Part shown: positions 34,887 through 45,700 of the stretch, one piece after another
Numbering within the stretch: position 1 is the stretch's first letter
Layout: every line of letters begins with the position of its first letter
Source of the DNA: Salvia splendens
Lineage: Eukaryota > Streptophyta > Magnoliopsida > Lamiales > Lamiaceae
Assembly (NCBI RefSeq): GCF_004379255.2
Contig: NC_056045.1
Coordinates: 6,420,560-6,484,559, forward strand
Length of the DNA stretch: 64,000 nucleotides
Direction: 5' to 3'
Position numbers and translations under genes: made by a program
Notes under the pieces: generated by a model
Told to the model about the DNA's origin: nothing
What the model saw: the letters and a program-made list of their open reading frames with translations, nothing else
Database searches by the model: none

Positions 34887-35200
34887 TGATACGATGATGA
34901 TTATTATTATTATTATTATTTAGTTAGTTAGTTAATTATAGATTTTCATATCTTTTCCATATCTTTTGTCTTGCTCATTAAGTTAGTATCCACTATTATA
35001 AATATTGGACATTGTTATTCATATTATTCATTCAAGAAATATCAATTATCCTTCTATTTTATTTTCTCTTATTCTCTTTCCTTTCAAAGTGCAAAACGCA
35101 CAAAACCCTAATTTTGACGCTGGATTGATCCACGGGCAAAAGCTCTCGCGACGTTCGACGTAAAATCTACGAGTTAAGGAACTTCATCCTTAACACAACA
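34887..35200 (+). repeat. LTR of another element nested in the copia interior
   Basis: Starts TGATACGATGATG directly after a purine tract 'gtaggggagt' and ends near 'cttcatccttaacaca'. A TATA-like 'ctattataaatatt' (about 34992-35005) and 'aaaccctaat' follow the pattern of a plant LTR. Upstream, 'aatgaaagcaccaattgatg' (34751-34770) resembles, in reverse, the 'TTGGTGCTTTCATT' leader found in some plant LTR elements. Ends are approximate. Confidence 0.5.
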
Positions 35201-35765
35201 CCAGACACATATGCATGTATGCAGACTCTTTTGCTCAGTTCTCGAGAAACGATACTGCATTTGGAGAGGTAACTTGTGATTTTGAACCTTCCATAGTCAA
35301 CACTATCAGACATACCGGCGGGCTAGTGGACGCGATGCCTTGAACTATTCATCCTTGGTCTATACCTAGTCAATAGCAACAACACAATATTGTCTCAACT
35401 CCATCAGTTCTCACGTTTGTGTCTGTTTCGGCCGTGGGACACCTCTTTGGAATTCATAAGTGACTCACACACACGAAGCGGCCTCACTTCTCACTTACAT
35501 AGATGATTCTTTCATGAGTATCCTGCCATACTGCATCTCCTTGAGATTTCAAGAATCATTAAAAGTCAAAAGACTTAACCTCTCACCACGTGCAGGTTAC
35601 AACACTCAATGTTTTCTAAAGAATGGGTGAAGATTAAAATCTTCTGAGTGTTACAGCTAGATTTATATAGCTTCGTTTTCCCGTTGAACCAATCCCATGG
35701 GATCTCCAATCGTATGGTTGGGTTACCACTATACTCATCTTTTAAGATGTGGTTTTCAGTCCCAT

Positions 35766-36560
35766 TCATTTTAGCAATTTAAGCATTTGATCACGGTTTA
35801 AACCTTTTGTTAACGGATCCGCTAAGTTATCCACCGACTTTACATAGTCAACTGAGATAATGCCACTTGTGATCAACTGCCTTACGGTATTATGTCGCCG
35901 ACGAATATGTCGAGACTTACCATTATAAAAGCCACTTTGTGCTCTACCTATAGCTGCTTTGCTATCACAGTGTATCAATACGGCGGGCACTGGCTTCTTC
36001 CAACATGGAATACATTCTAGGAAATTTCTGAGTCACTCAGCTTCTTCCCCTGCTTTATCCAATACGATAAACTCAGATTCCATGGTGGAACGAGCAATAC
36101 ACGTCTGTTTCGTTGATTTCCACGAGACAGGACCACCCCCCACAGTGACCACATACCCACTTGTCGAAAATGAGTCTTTTGAATCAAAGATCCAATTTGC
36201 ATCACATTACCCTTCAAGTACTTAGGGATATCTTGTGTAATGCAACCCAAAGTTAATAGTATACTTCAAGTATCTCAAAACTCTACACAGAGCTTTCCAA
36301 TGCTCGTTGCTAGGATTGCTCGTAAATCGGCTCAACTTGTTTACAGGACAAGCAAGATCAGGTCGAGTACAGTTTGTGATAAACATCAAACTTCAATGAC
36401 CTTTGCATACTCTTCTTGAGCAATCGAATCACTCATATTCTTACTCAGATGGACATTGAGCTCCAAAGGAGTCTTTGCTGGCTTACAATCAAACGAGTTG
36501 AATTTCTTAAGCATTTTCTCGACATAATGAGATTTAGGGAGAAACTTACGTCAAGATATC
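35766..36560 (-). pseudogene. Copia pol 3' part: RT end and RNase H
   Basis: Minus-strand reading shows MLKKFNSFDCKPAKTP (about 36540), [18 protein letters not shown] and [14 protein letters not shown] in the RT tail. With frame changes there follow sequence typical of copia RNase H (ANWISD..., STMESE-like) and finally IHCDSKAAIGRAQSGFYNGK, SRHIRRRHNTVRQLI and VDNLADPLTKGL (35766-35990). Several frameshifts are needed, so it is dead. Everything upstream of the RT tail is gone, joined near 36600 to unrelated inverted sequence. Confidence 0.82.
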
Positions 36561-36639
36561 TCCGTGTACTTGAAGGGTACTGTGAAGAGAGAAAATACTT
36601 CAAGAAAATGCGTGAAGTATAAGAGTTGAGAAAACTCAA

Positions 36640-36750
36640 GATATCCCAAAATCCCAAAATGCTTGAGAAAATAAAACAAGGCCCAAACGTCTCTCTTTGC
36701 CCAAGTATCTCACCTTACGTGATATCTTGTGTAAGGGCGTATTTCGTCTT
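36640..36750. repeat. Inverted copy of flanking solo-LTR and LTR sequence
   Basis: 'aaaacaaggcccaaacgtct' and 'tctcaccttacgtga' (36676-36722) match, in reverse, 'agatgtttaggccttgtttt' and 'tcacgtaaggtgaga' at 37382-37425 in the surrounding solo LTR. The adjacent 'gggcgtatttcgtcttgcg' (36735-36753) is the exact reverse complement of 19 bases inside the copia LTR (about 34014-34032). It replaces the normal 5' interior and PBS. Confidence 0.65.
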
Positions 36751-36755
36751 GCGAT

Positions 36756-37254
36756 TCTTGGAAATATTGCAGCCTTTATATGGGCAAACTCTTGCTATTA
36801 CAAAAGAACAACAAAGTAGAAGGTAAATAAAACAAAGTACATACAATAAAAGAACAAGATGCAAACTATGGTCTTCTTCAAGTTGAGTCGAGGTATCCCT
36901 CTCTCCGCAAGACGAGATATGCCCCGGCTAGTGCTCACGGATTGACGCAACGTCCCCAAAGATGAAACGAGTTTCCTCCTACCGAGTTGAAGCACCTCAA
37001 ACTCGTAGGCACCGACGAACTTGAATTGGAGGCGAGAACCGAGCAATGCAATGCTCCTAATGTGCACACTAGAATGCTTGAGCTAGAGAGAAGAGAGAAT
37101 GATTTGTTCGTGTCTTCTCTTCTCCTAAATCCCATCTATTTATAGGTGAGGAAAGACCAAGTGAAAAGTCTCACCATTAAGGCACCTCATAAAGTTACAT
37201 GGAAGTGAAAGGCCAAAAGCCTAGCCTTTTCAAATTTCACACGTTTTTCCTACA
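36756..37254 (-). repeat. 5' LTR of the defective copia
   Basis: About 499 bp. It differs from the 3' LTR by a small number of substitutions. Its inner terminus reads TCTTGGAAA rather than TGTTGGAAA on the plus strand. Confidence 0.85.
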
Positions 37255-38834
37255 GGGATGACCGCGTTGGCAATGGCAGCGGGGTAGCAGGGGCTGACCG
37301 TGACGGCGACGGGTTTACGGAGGCGACTAAATTGAGGTGACTCTGAGAGAAAGAGTTGGACTTCAAATCCCATTTTGGGATTTCACGTAAGGTGAGAAAG
37401 AGAGATGTTTAGGCCTTGTTTTATCTAATACTTGGGCAAAGTTTTTTTTTTATTTTTATTTAAAGTTTTGGGCCCTTTTGTTTTAATTAAGGAGATGGAT
37501 TGGAGTTCAAATGATTTAAATTGAAGATTCGGGCCGGAGTACATTAAATCAATGGGTGACTTCACACATGCTTTTCGAGAATGGAATGAAACACAAGTTA
37601 AAGGCTTTAAACGAACAAGGTGAGCTTTCTTTTTAAATAAGGACTATGTCCTAAGTATATTTATTTTTGCGAAATATGTTTGTCATGCCATATTTTTGTG
37701 TTGCTATGGGACCTATCTGAAGTGGCTTTTGCCATGTACGGTTAATCGAATTCGGGTCTGACTAGGGAGTGAGTCTCTACTCAGGCTAGTGTACACCCCG
37801 TAGATCGTGCGCTATCTCTTTGAGTTGGCCGGTCTAGTGGCTTGGAATGTGGTCACATTCCTTGTCATGTATATTCAGATATGGTATGGTAATGTTGATG
37901 ATGTTGAGGTTGATGGTGATGATGATGTTGGTGAAATGTTTTAGTGACTCGAGTCCTTTCATAGTTAAAACCCTGAGGTCACTCGTTAATGGCATGATAA
38001 ATATTTTTTGAAAATATTTTCAGCATGAGTCCACTGAGTGCATCAAGTACTCCGTCCTACATGTGTTTTCCCTATGTGCAGATTGAGCGGTGACGAGCGC
38101 GGTGGGCGTTGAGCATGAAAGTGAAGAAGATAGTAAATAAAAATTTCTGAATATATTATTTCTTCATACATAATAGTATTCTACTCTCGAATGCTTCCAC
38201 TGAATATTGTTTCTTTTTTCCAAGTATTGTCGAGATAATATTTGTTTCGAGTTGCTGATTGTTGAAATGATACTCTGATTTTATTTGAGCTATTCTAACT
38301 CATTTTGAACTATGGTCGAGTTGTGTTGTTTTTCCCCTTTCTTCCTTGCTTCTTTAATCCTCCCCTAGTCGCGATCAACCGTGTTTTCTATCCTTAGAAA
38401 ATGCGGGCGTGACATTTGAGTGAGAGGGGAAGATGTAGATGAGTTGTATGAAAAAATATGAATGAGAGATGATTTGATGTGAAAAATGGATGATGAATGT
38501 GTGTATTTATAGATGATTTTGGGAATAAAGAAATTATTAAAAAATAAAAAAAATCAGAAAAACGGTAATAAAACAACCATATTTTTGGAAATCTAAAAAT
38601 ATATTTTTTTAATTTTTGGTATTATTTTTGATTTTTTAAAAAAAAAATTGAATTTCCAACGGATAATCCGTTGGCCAATTGAAACGCGCCACGTAGCCTG
38701 CTCAGCGGCATTGACGTGCTTGATACATCAAGCAGCTCCGTGCCAGCGGCGGGAGTGCAGCAGCGGCGACAGCGGTGCCGCGCCAACGGCACGGACGCTG
38801 TCCATCCCAGCTAGCAACGCTGCGGATGCTCTTA

Positions 38835-39275
38835 GAATTAGTCTCAGTTTATTCAGATATTTTTACTTTTTTAATGAAATTCTTTTTCATGCGTTTTGAA
38901 GACATTGGGTGTTTGATTTTTAAAAGGAAATATATTAATCGCAAATTGAACTGCATCAAACTGGATCAATATAATTTATTTGGTATGGTAACTCGTACCA
39001 AACCAAATAACTGGATGTCTATAATTAAAATCAGTACTTGAACTCACTTATTAGGCATTTAGGTTGAATGATGGTAACACAGTATCGTCAAAATCATCCA
39101 AATTAATCATAGACTGCAAATAAGAGTTTTTAAAGGACATTTGGGCAATCATATAAATCATTTGGGATCCTATATGCAAATAAGAGAAAGCCATTAATTT
39201 GCAAACCCGTTTACATATCAAGCAGCTCTTCGTCTTCGATCTCCCTGAAGCGGAAAACCGATTTCCCCCACCAAA
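38835..39275 (+). promoter_or_regulatory. LSM2 upstream region
   Basis: 440 bp between the Harbinger right end and the LSM2 ATG. No clear TATA box; the last about 60 bases look like a 5' leader. Promoter identity is by position only. Confidence 0.4.
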
Positions 39276-40622
39276 ATGGTTTATTTCTTCTCCTTCTGCT
39301 TCCGCTTTTCTTATTATTTTTAAATTATGGATTTAACCTATTTTAATGGTTTTTTCTCTCTTCAATTTTGCAGTTGTTCTTCTCGTACTTCAAGGATTTG
39401 GTGGGTAGGGAAGTGACGGTGGAATTGAAGAACGATTTAGCGATTAGAGGGACTCTACATTCGGTTGATCAATATCTCAACATTAAGCTGGAGAATACTA
39501 GGGTTGTTGATCAGGACAAGTACCCCCATATGGTAGTATTCTCTCTCTTGCTCACTCCCTTCATGTTCTACGATTTAGGGTTAAGTGAAAGTTCTCACTT
39601 TTTGTTATTTGGATTTTCGTTATATGCTTTCTGGATTTTCTTGTGTGTGTGGTTCTTTATTAGGGTTTTAGGATACTTTCTGCTTCTGATATCCCGATCT
39701 ATATTATTTCAATTTGAATCCCCAAATTTAAGCTTTGAGTAATGGTTTTATGTATATGTATAAGTACCATGTTGGGACGGCAAGATTTGGGAATTTGAAT
39801 ACTTCCCACTTTGGTTTACTGAATTAGCAACGCTGAAGTTTCTTTTAATTTTTCACTTTGCAATCAGGAATCATATGAGTTAGGCTTGTCGGGTTATGAG
39901 CTGAAAATCAGGGCCATGTGCTTCGATTGTTTGTGTCTTGAGTTGTAATAATAGTTAATTGTTTTGCATAGGCGGCTTGTGCCATGGAACTTCTAAGTTT
40001 TGATTGAGAATGAAGCTAGATTACAGTTTGTGTATGTACAAACTTTCTTTGAAAGTTTTTATTAAAAACTTCACTCTAATATATTTGTAGATTACTCTTT
40101 CTTATTTTATGATAGAACTAGTTTGAATATCAGTTCCAAAAGCCTAGTCAAATTTCCATCTTTCCAAGTGTTTGTATAAGTCTTGTACAACAGATGGCCT
40201 TCCTTGGGTGTGTCTGTTTAATTGCATCCGTAAACTTCCTTTGCTACGTAAGATTCTAACATCTGTGGTCTTGCTCCGTGCAATGTAATGTCTATCTCTG
40301 ATCTATTGATTTCTCTTTGTAAATTTTGTTTTCTCGAGATACTGATACTAATTGAATATTTTCATACCAAAAACCTCTTCTTGTGGTGCTATTTTTTAAC
40401 CCTCATATATTTGATTCCCCACGCTACTGTCCATTCATGTAATCCCATGTTTTGTATCCGTACTATCTTGTGCCCCTGCTAAAAAAACGGACTTTTTTAC
40501 AGCTTTCAGTGCGAAACTGCTTCATTCGAGGATCTGTGGTCCGATATGTCCAATTGCCACCCGAGGGAGTTGATGTTGAGCTTCTGCATGATGCCACTAG
40601 AAGAGAAGCACGCGGGGGCTAA
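39276..40622 (+). CDS. LSM2: Sm-like protein LSM2
   Basis: Three coding exons: 39276-39278 (only the ATG), 39374-39532 and 40503-40622, with GT-AG introns, giving exactly 93 aa, the length of Arabidopsis LSM2. The Sm1 motif includes LVGREVTVELKNDLAIRGTL and SVDQYLNIKLENTRVVD; the Sm2 motif is NCFIRGSVVRYVQLP; the protein ends EARGG. LSM2 is a shared subunit of the cytoplasmic LSM1-7 ring (decapping and 5'-3' mRNA decay) and the nuclear LSM2-8 ring (U6 snRNA stability, splicing). The start is decided by splicing: the ATG sits at the very end of exon 1 so that Met joins LFFSYFKDL. No lesion. Confidence 0.96.
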
Positions 40623-42725
40623 CTCTCGGTGACCCAAGCCTTGTTGTTATGAGCTCGAAGCAGTGGATTCTTCGTCTCAAGTTTGGGAGAGTTTTTACTC
40701 CTGCATTACTCGGATATACTGTAGTATTTCTTTTCAAATTCTGGCATATGCTATTTGGATGTACACATTTATTAATTGTGTAGCTGACACTGATTAATCT
40801 TAATATGAAATCTAAATGCTATATGGCCCTCACTTACGATTTTATATATGCATTTTTAGGATTTAAGAACAACGAAATGGATGAATGGAACTGAATATTG
40901 CATGCTTAATAATTTTAGTTCCAATTCTATACATGTAGAAGTATACATATATAAGTAGGGTAGTGATAAAATGTAAACTCTAAATATTATATAAATTCTA
41001 AATTTTGATTTGGACAGTTAGAAAATGTCAATAGATAACAAAATAATATAACAAAAATTAGAAAAAGATAACAAAATAATTGAAAAAAATGCCAACCAGT
41101 ACACAGTCATATTAATTGATTTCCTATAAAGTAAACGAACAAGTCTGTAACCACCATATAAAAATGCACCGGCCAATATATGAGTACTAGTATTTACACC
41201 CTAGTTATGTACGGGACATAAGAGTTTCACGTAATGAATTCAAAATATAATAAATATATAGAAAATAAGAATTCAAAAAAGCAATGTGAAGATTTAAAAA
41301 AATAGAAATGTACTTATCTTGTCTTACTCTAAATGAAGAATTTACTATTCCCTAATGAATGCAACAATTATGCAATTCTAATTTATAATCTAAGTGGAGT
41401 AAAAATAATAAAATTAATGACAAAAAGAAGATGTGTGACTAATGATCAAAGAATATGAATTAATTAGAATAAGATATAACATAAAGAAAATATGTGTGAG
41501 TAAAGATGTTTATTGACAGTGTTATGCACGTCATTAGTCCAAATAAAAGGTAAATTAATATATAAATTTAATAGCTTAATTTTGAAAATTTTTGAAAAAC
41601 ATATATGGAATATTAAACATACCCACATTAAATATATGAATAATATAAATCATAAAAATTTAAAACTTCTTTGAGAAGTCAAGTTAGAAAATTCGTACTG
41701 CCCAATAATCACATTTTCGTTGACTATTTATTTCTTATGTTTAATTTCAGAACATAACATAACTTGATATACATGACCAAAGACTAAATTAATTTTTTAT
41801 ACTGGAAAGAAATAAATTTCTTACCTCCCGCCACATATACGTATAAAAAGTAAATTATCACTTAAAACAACGATAATATTTTATGCATCTTGTTTGTTTT
41901 GAATAATGTGACAATTTACACTACTCTTTATGTTAAGAAGTACAAACTTTGTAAGTTAGATTTAATTTTAATTATATATAATTTCATCTTATTCCGTAGT
42001 TTAATCTATAAACTTAGTAGTATTTTTTAATTAATTAGAGGCAAATTAATATATAAGAATTAAAAACTTTAATTGAGTCAATATAGGATGGAAATTGTTA
42101 ACATTATATATTTGTTCGTTTAGCTCGTGAATTAATTCAGAAAATGTATTGCAATAAAGGATTAAATCTCAATTTTAACTTAAATAATTGGAAGACAAAC
42201 TAAACTCTCTAGCACAATTCCAATTTAAACCCAAATATAAGGCTAATTAATATATAAATTTATTAACTTAATTATAAAAAAATTAATGATAGTGCACTAT
42301 TTAATGTGTTTTAGCGTTTTATTGGACCATTATTTGTCCAATTGTTTTTACCTTCAAAAAATATTTTTAGATAAAAGACACTTTATCATTATATTTTGTA
42401 TCCAAAAAGGGTATCAAATTCTTTTCATCAAACTTGCACTTTAGATTAGGATAGATATATATCAATAAAATATTAAATATGGACCATAACTAGTAATTAA
42501 TTAGTTTTATATGGTTTATTATTTTGTTAGCATGAATGTCTACATTTAAAAATAGAATTAAAAATAGGGGCCCATAAACTAAACCTTGTTCCAATACGCC
42601 CTCTGTGGTTTCAGTTCAAAATTGCTGTCACACAGTGAAGCTATAGCCGGAGTGTTTCTTCCTCCCATGCCCTAATTTCCTGCTGCTCCGGTGCTACAGT
42701 TCAGCAATTCCCAATTAGTGATCAC
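40623..42725. other. LSM2 3' region and AT-rich intergenic DNA
   Basis: Probable LSM2 3' UTR to about 40850, then very AT-rich DNA without ORFs, clear TEs or RNA genes. The last about 100 bases are the likely MED33 5' leader; no TATA box is obvious. Confidence 0.5.
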
Positions 42726-45700
42726 ATGGCAGCGGCCGCGGGAGACGACGAGGAGACGGCGAAGCAGAGGCTCTGGGACGGTGTGCTGGAGCTGACCAAG
42801 GCCGCGCAGGTGAGTGGCACCGATCCCCTCATGTGGACTATGCAGCTTTCCGCCACCCTCACCTCCGCCGGAGTTTCCATGCCATCCGTCGAGCTCGCTG
42901 ACCTTCTCGTTTCTCATATTTGCTGGTCCAATAACCATCCAATTGCCTGGAAGTTCCTCGAGAAAGCGCTCACTATTCGTATCGTTCCGCCCATGCTCGT
43001 CCTTGCGCTTCTTTCCACTAGGTCACTTTCATCACATGCCTGTCTTTTTCTAAATTATGATATACATCTATTTTGGCATGATTTCTGATTTCTCTTCTAG
43101 GTCAATTTAAGCTAGATTGTTAAGTTTTACAGCTTAATTCTGCGACATCTTACAGTATTAGTACTCTAATTGAACCGCAAAAGTATTACTAGTATATAGC
43201 AAAAGATATGTGGAGGAAGCTGAGACTGCTGACCAATGTGTTCCATGGCATGTTCATTTATTCATGTCTTGTAATGTTGTGCAGGGTAATACCGAGTCGA
43301 AGGAGGTACCCAGTGGCATACAGATTGTATATGGAGCTTCTTAAGAGATATGCATTCTCATTGTTGTCTCTGATCAATGGTCGTAACTATCACAAGTATG
43401 ATATTATTCCGTTATTCTGCGAGCCTGGGTTTCAGTTTCTCTAACATTTATGCTATAGTATCAAAGTAATAGATAATGTTCATTTTGATCTCTTAGATTT
43501 CTTATCCTCTGCCAACATCTGTGGATATCAGATAATGTTCCCAAAAGATTTGTATGTGCTAAATTTTTTTTGTTGTGTTTAACCTGAAGGTTAGCTTAGG
43601 TTTCCCATAATGCTATTGGGTAATATTGATTACTAGAGCTGTTTCGTATTTACTTGGGACATCTTTGGGGATGTTCAATATAAGGAATTTGGCTTCTGGA
43701 TCAGGTGAAAACTTTTATCAGTGCACATCCATTAGCAGCACGCTTGTCATAGAAATTGTCTGTTCTCTGAACACCATTTAATCTAAGAACAATCTGTTGT
43801 GATTAGCTTATCCTGAAGCGTGTTCAGCTGATGGAACTAGAAAATAGGATGAGAACTTTTATATTTTACTCCATTAGGTATTGTATGTCCTATCATCTTT
43901 GACGTAAGTTTGTGCTTTATGCATGTCCATCTTCAATGAATGTGAGAATGTGAGCACGAGACTATAGGCTTATGCTCAGACAAATGTTTTATTTATTGAA
44001 CCCCTTAAAGTATTTACTACTATGATTTAGAGATAAAATTATCATGAGAGATTTGTTCACTTGTATAAATTTCCCATATTATCTGCTATGTTTTCTTTTC
44101 CTCGATTATATTTTTGTAAACGCTAATGATGTGCACACTGGACTTGGGTTTTTGTAACTTTTCCTTTCACTTCTTTTTTTCTCTTTCTGGAAAGCCAAAA
44201 TCCATCTATCCTAAAGCTGAAAAGTTCAAGCTGGTTGTCCCAGATGTGTGCCTGATAATTCTTAACTGATATTGATTGAAATAATTAACCGTATCGGCGT
44301 ATCCATATGGTTTCAAATTTAACGTGTATAGAAGAGTCGGCATATGACAAACTAAGCTAGAATTTTTAGACTAAGATCAAAACCAGAAACTGGTGTTGTT
44401 TGACGATAATTTATGCCATTCTAGTAATTTTCTTAACATGAAGAATTTTTGGATTCCAGTAATGAACTTCACAAATTGCCACTAATGAGGTGTTGATCCA
44501 CATGCAATTGGACAAAGGTTGGGCAGTCTATCCTGCTGTTGCTCCAGTCACAAAATCTGTATTACTGTTGTGGTGTGTTGGCCTAGTGGTAGAGTGGTTA
44601 ATAATAACACCTGAAGCCAAAGGTCTCGGGTTAGAGTCTATCATGGCGCGGCGTTTAAATTTCTGTTCATTTAACAGTAATAAAAAAATAACTTATAAAA
44701 AGGTTTAACTAGTTTTAGGATGAATGGATTTTGGTTTTTCCAGAAAAATAACTTGTAATAGGGTCTCGTTACACTTAAATCAACCTCTGATATCTGTGAG
44801 ATGCAATAGCACGATAGAGCTCTATAGTTGAAGCTACGAATATCTGGTTATTTAGCTGGTTATGACTAGACAATTTAACTCTATACCTACATTCAATTAA
44901 TATTTTTTTCTGGAGAAAATTCTGATCTTATAGCAAGCAGGCTAGGGTTTGTGAGATCCTTCTAATTTTGTTGAATTTCTCGATCTTTTGGCCTCGGACT
45001 AGGTCCAGTTTATGTTACTCCAATTGATTACTAGAACTATTGAATTGCAGGATAATGGAATCTATCAATGATGTTCTCCAGTTTTACCAAATATTTGGTG
45101 TTCAATTCTCTGAACCTGGGATTCTTGTTGTTATATTTGTATTCTCTGTTGTATGGGAGCTACTTGATGCTTCCCTCGATGACGAAGGTCTGTTAGAATT
45201 CACAGCTGAAAAGAAATCGAGGTGGCCAGTTAGGAGTCAAGACATGGACATAGACTATCTAGATAACTTTGATGGGAAAAGAATGGAACACCAGGAAGCA
45301 TTGAGTAAGATAAATAGTATTATGGCTGTTGAATTGCTTGGGGAGTTTTTCCGTGATAAAACAACTTCTAGGATTCTCTACTTGGCCCGTCGAAATATGT
45401 AAGTTTCCTTTTTTTGGCTTTCATAGTAAAATCGTGTCATGCCTTCGGCACTGAGTTCTAAGTATATGGCGGAACAGTGAATACTTTTCCCTTAATGTTA
45501 TATTGCCTGGAAAACTTTAGCTGTTGGACTTCTTTCCTTTGGGATTGTATGCAGGATCTGAAACATTAACCGTCTTTTTCTTTTAGGCCAGTGCATTGGG
45601 AATGCTTCATTGATCATTTAAGACTGCTGGCTGCCAAGTCTGGTTCTTTAAGAAACTCAAAAAATATATCCCCAGAGGCACTCTTGCAGTTGACATCTGC

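Larger units (their letters stand above)
33859..37254 (-). mobile_element. Defective copia element inside the solo LTR
   Basis: Two about 498-bp near-identical repeats (33859-34356 and 36756-37254), which on the minus strand run from TGTAGGAAAAACGTGTG to AATATTTCCAACA. The rightward one is the 5' LTR and has lost its terminal CA (CA to GA on the minus strand). A polypurine tract (minus strand AATGTGGGGGAT, 34357-34368) abuts the 3' LTR. No PBS is seen beside the 5' LTR. The interior retains only the end of pol; gag, protease and integrase are missing. Flanks AGAAT and GGGAT are only partly alike. Confidence 0.82.
32534..38414 (+). repeat. Gypsy-type solo LTR with nested copia insertion
   Basis: Begins TGTAATACCCCGACTTTTC and ends ATGCGGGCGTGACA. 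Without the copia insertion it is about 2.48 kb. The architecture repeats that of the complete gypsy LTR at 7489: a GC-rich block (about 33000-33500), 'aacaaggtgagctttctt' (37614-37631, compare 'atcaaggtgagctttctt' near 9429), and an end of the form 'cctccc(c/t)agtc..g...tatccttag...gtgaca'. No gag-pol or second LTR is present. Flanking pentamers (GTTTA and TTTGA) do not match well, so a clean duplication is not shown. Confidence 0.7.
30853..38831 (-). mobile_element. PIF/Harbinger transposon interrupted by nested LTR elements
   Basis: Left end GAGCATCCCCATTCGTGCTC, right end in reverse GAGCATCCGCAGCGTTGCT. TTA duplications lie at 30850-30852 and 38832-38834. Its own DNA is 30853-32533 and 38415-38831, about 2.1 kb; the rest is an LTR nest. 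The transposase lies on the minus strand. The right part (about 38440-38660) matches, in reverse, the interior of the MITE at 60424-61057, so the two belong to one family. Confidence 0.85.
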
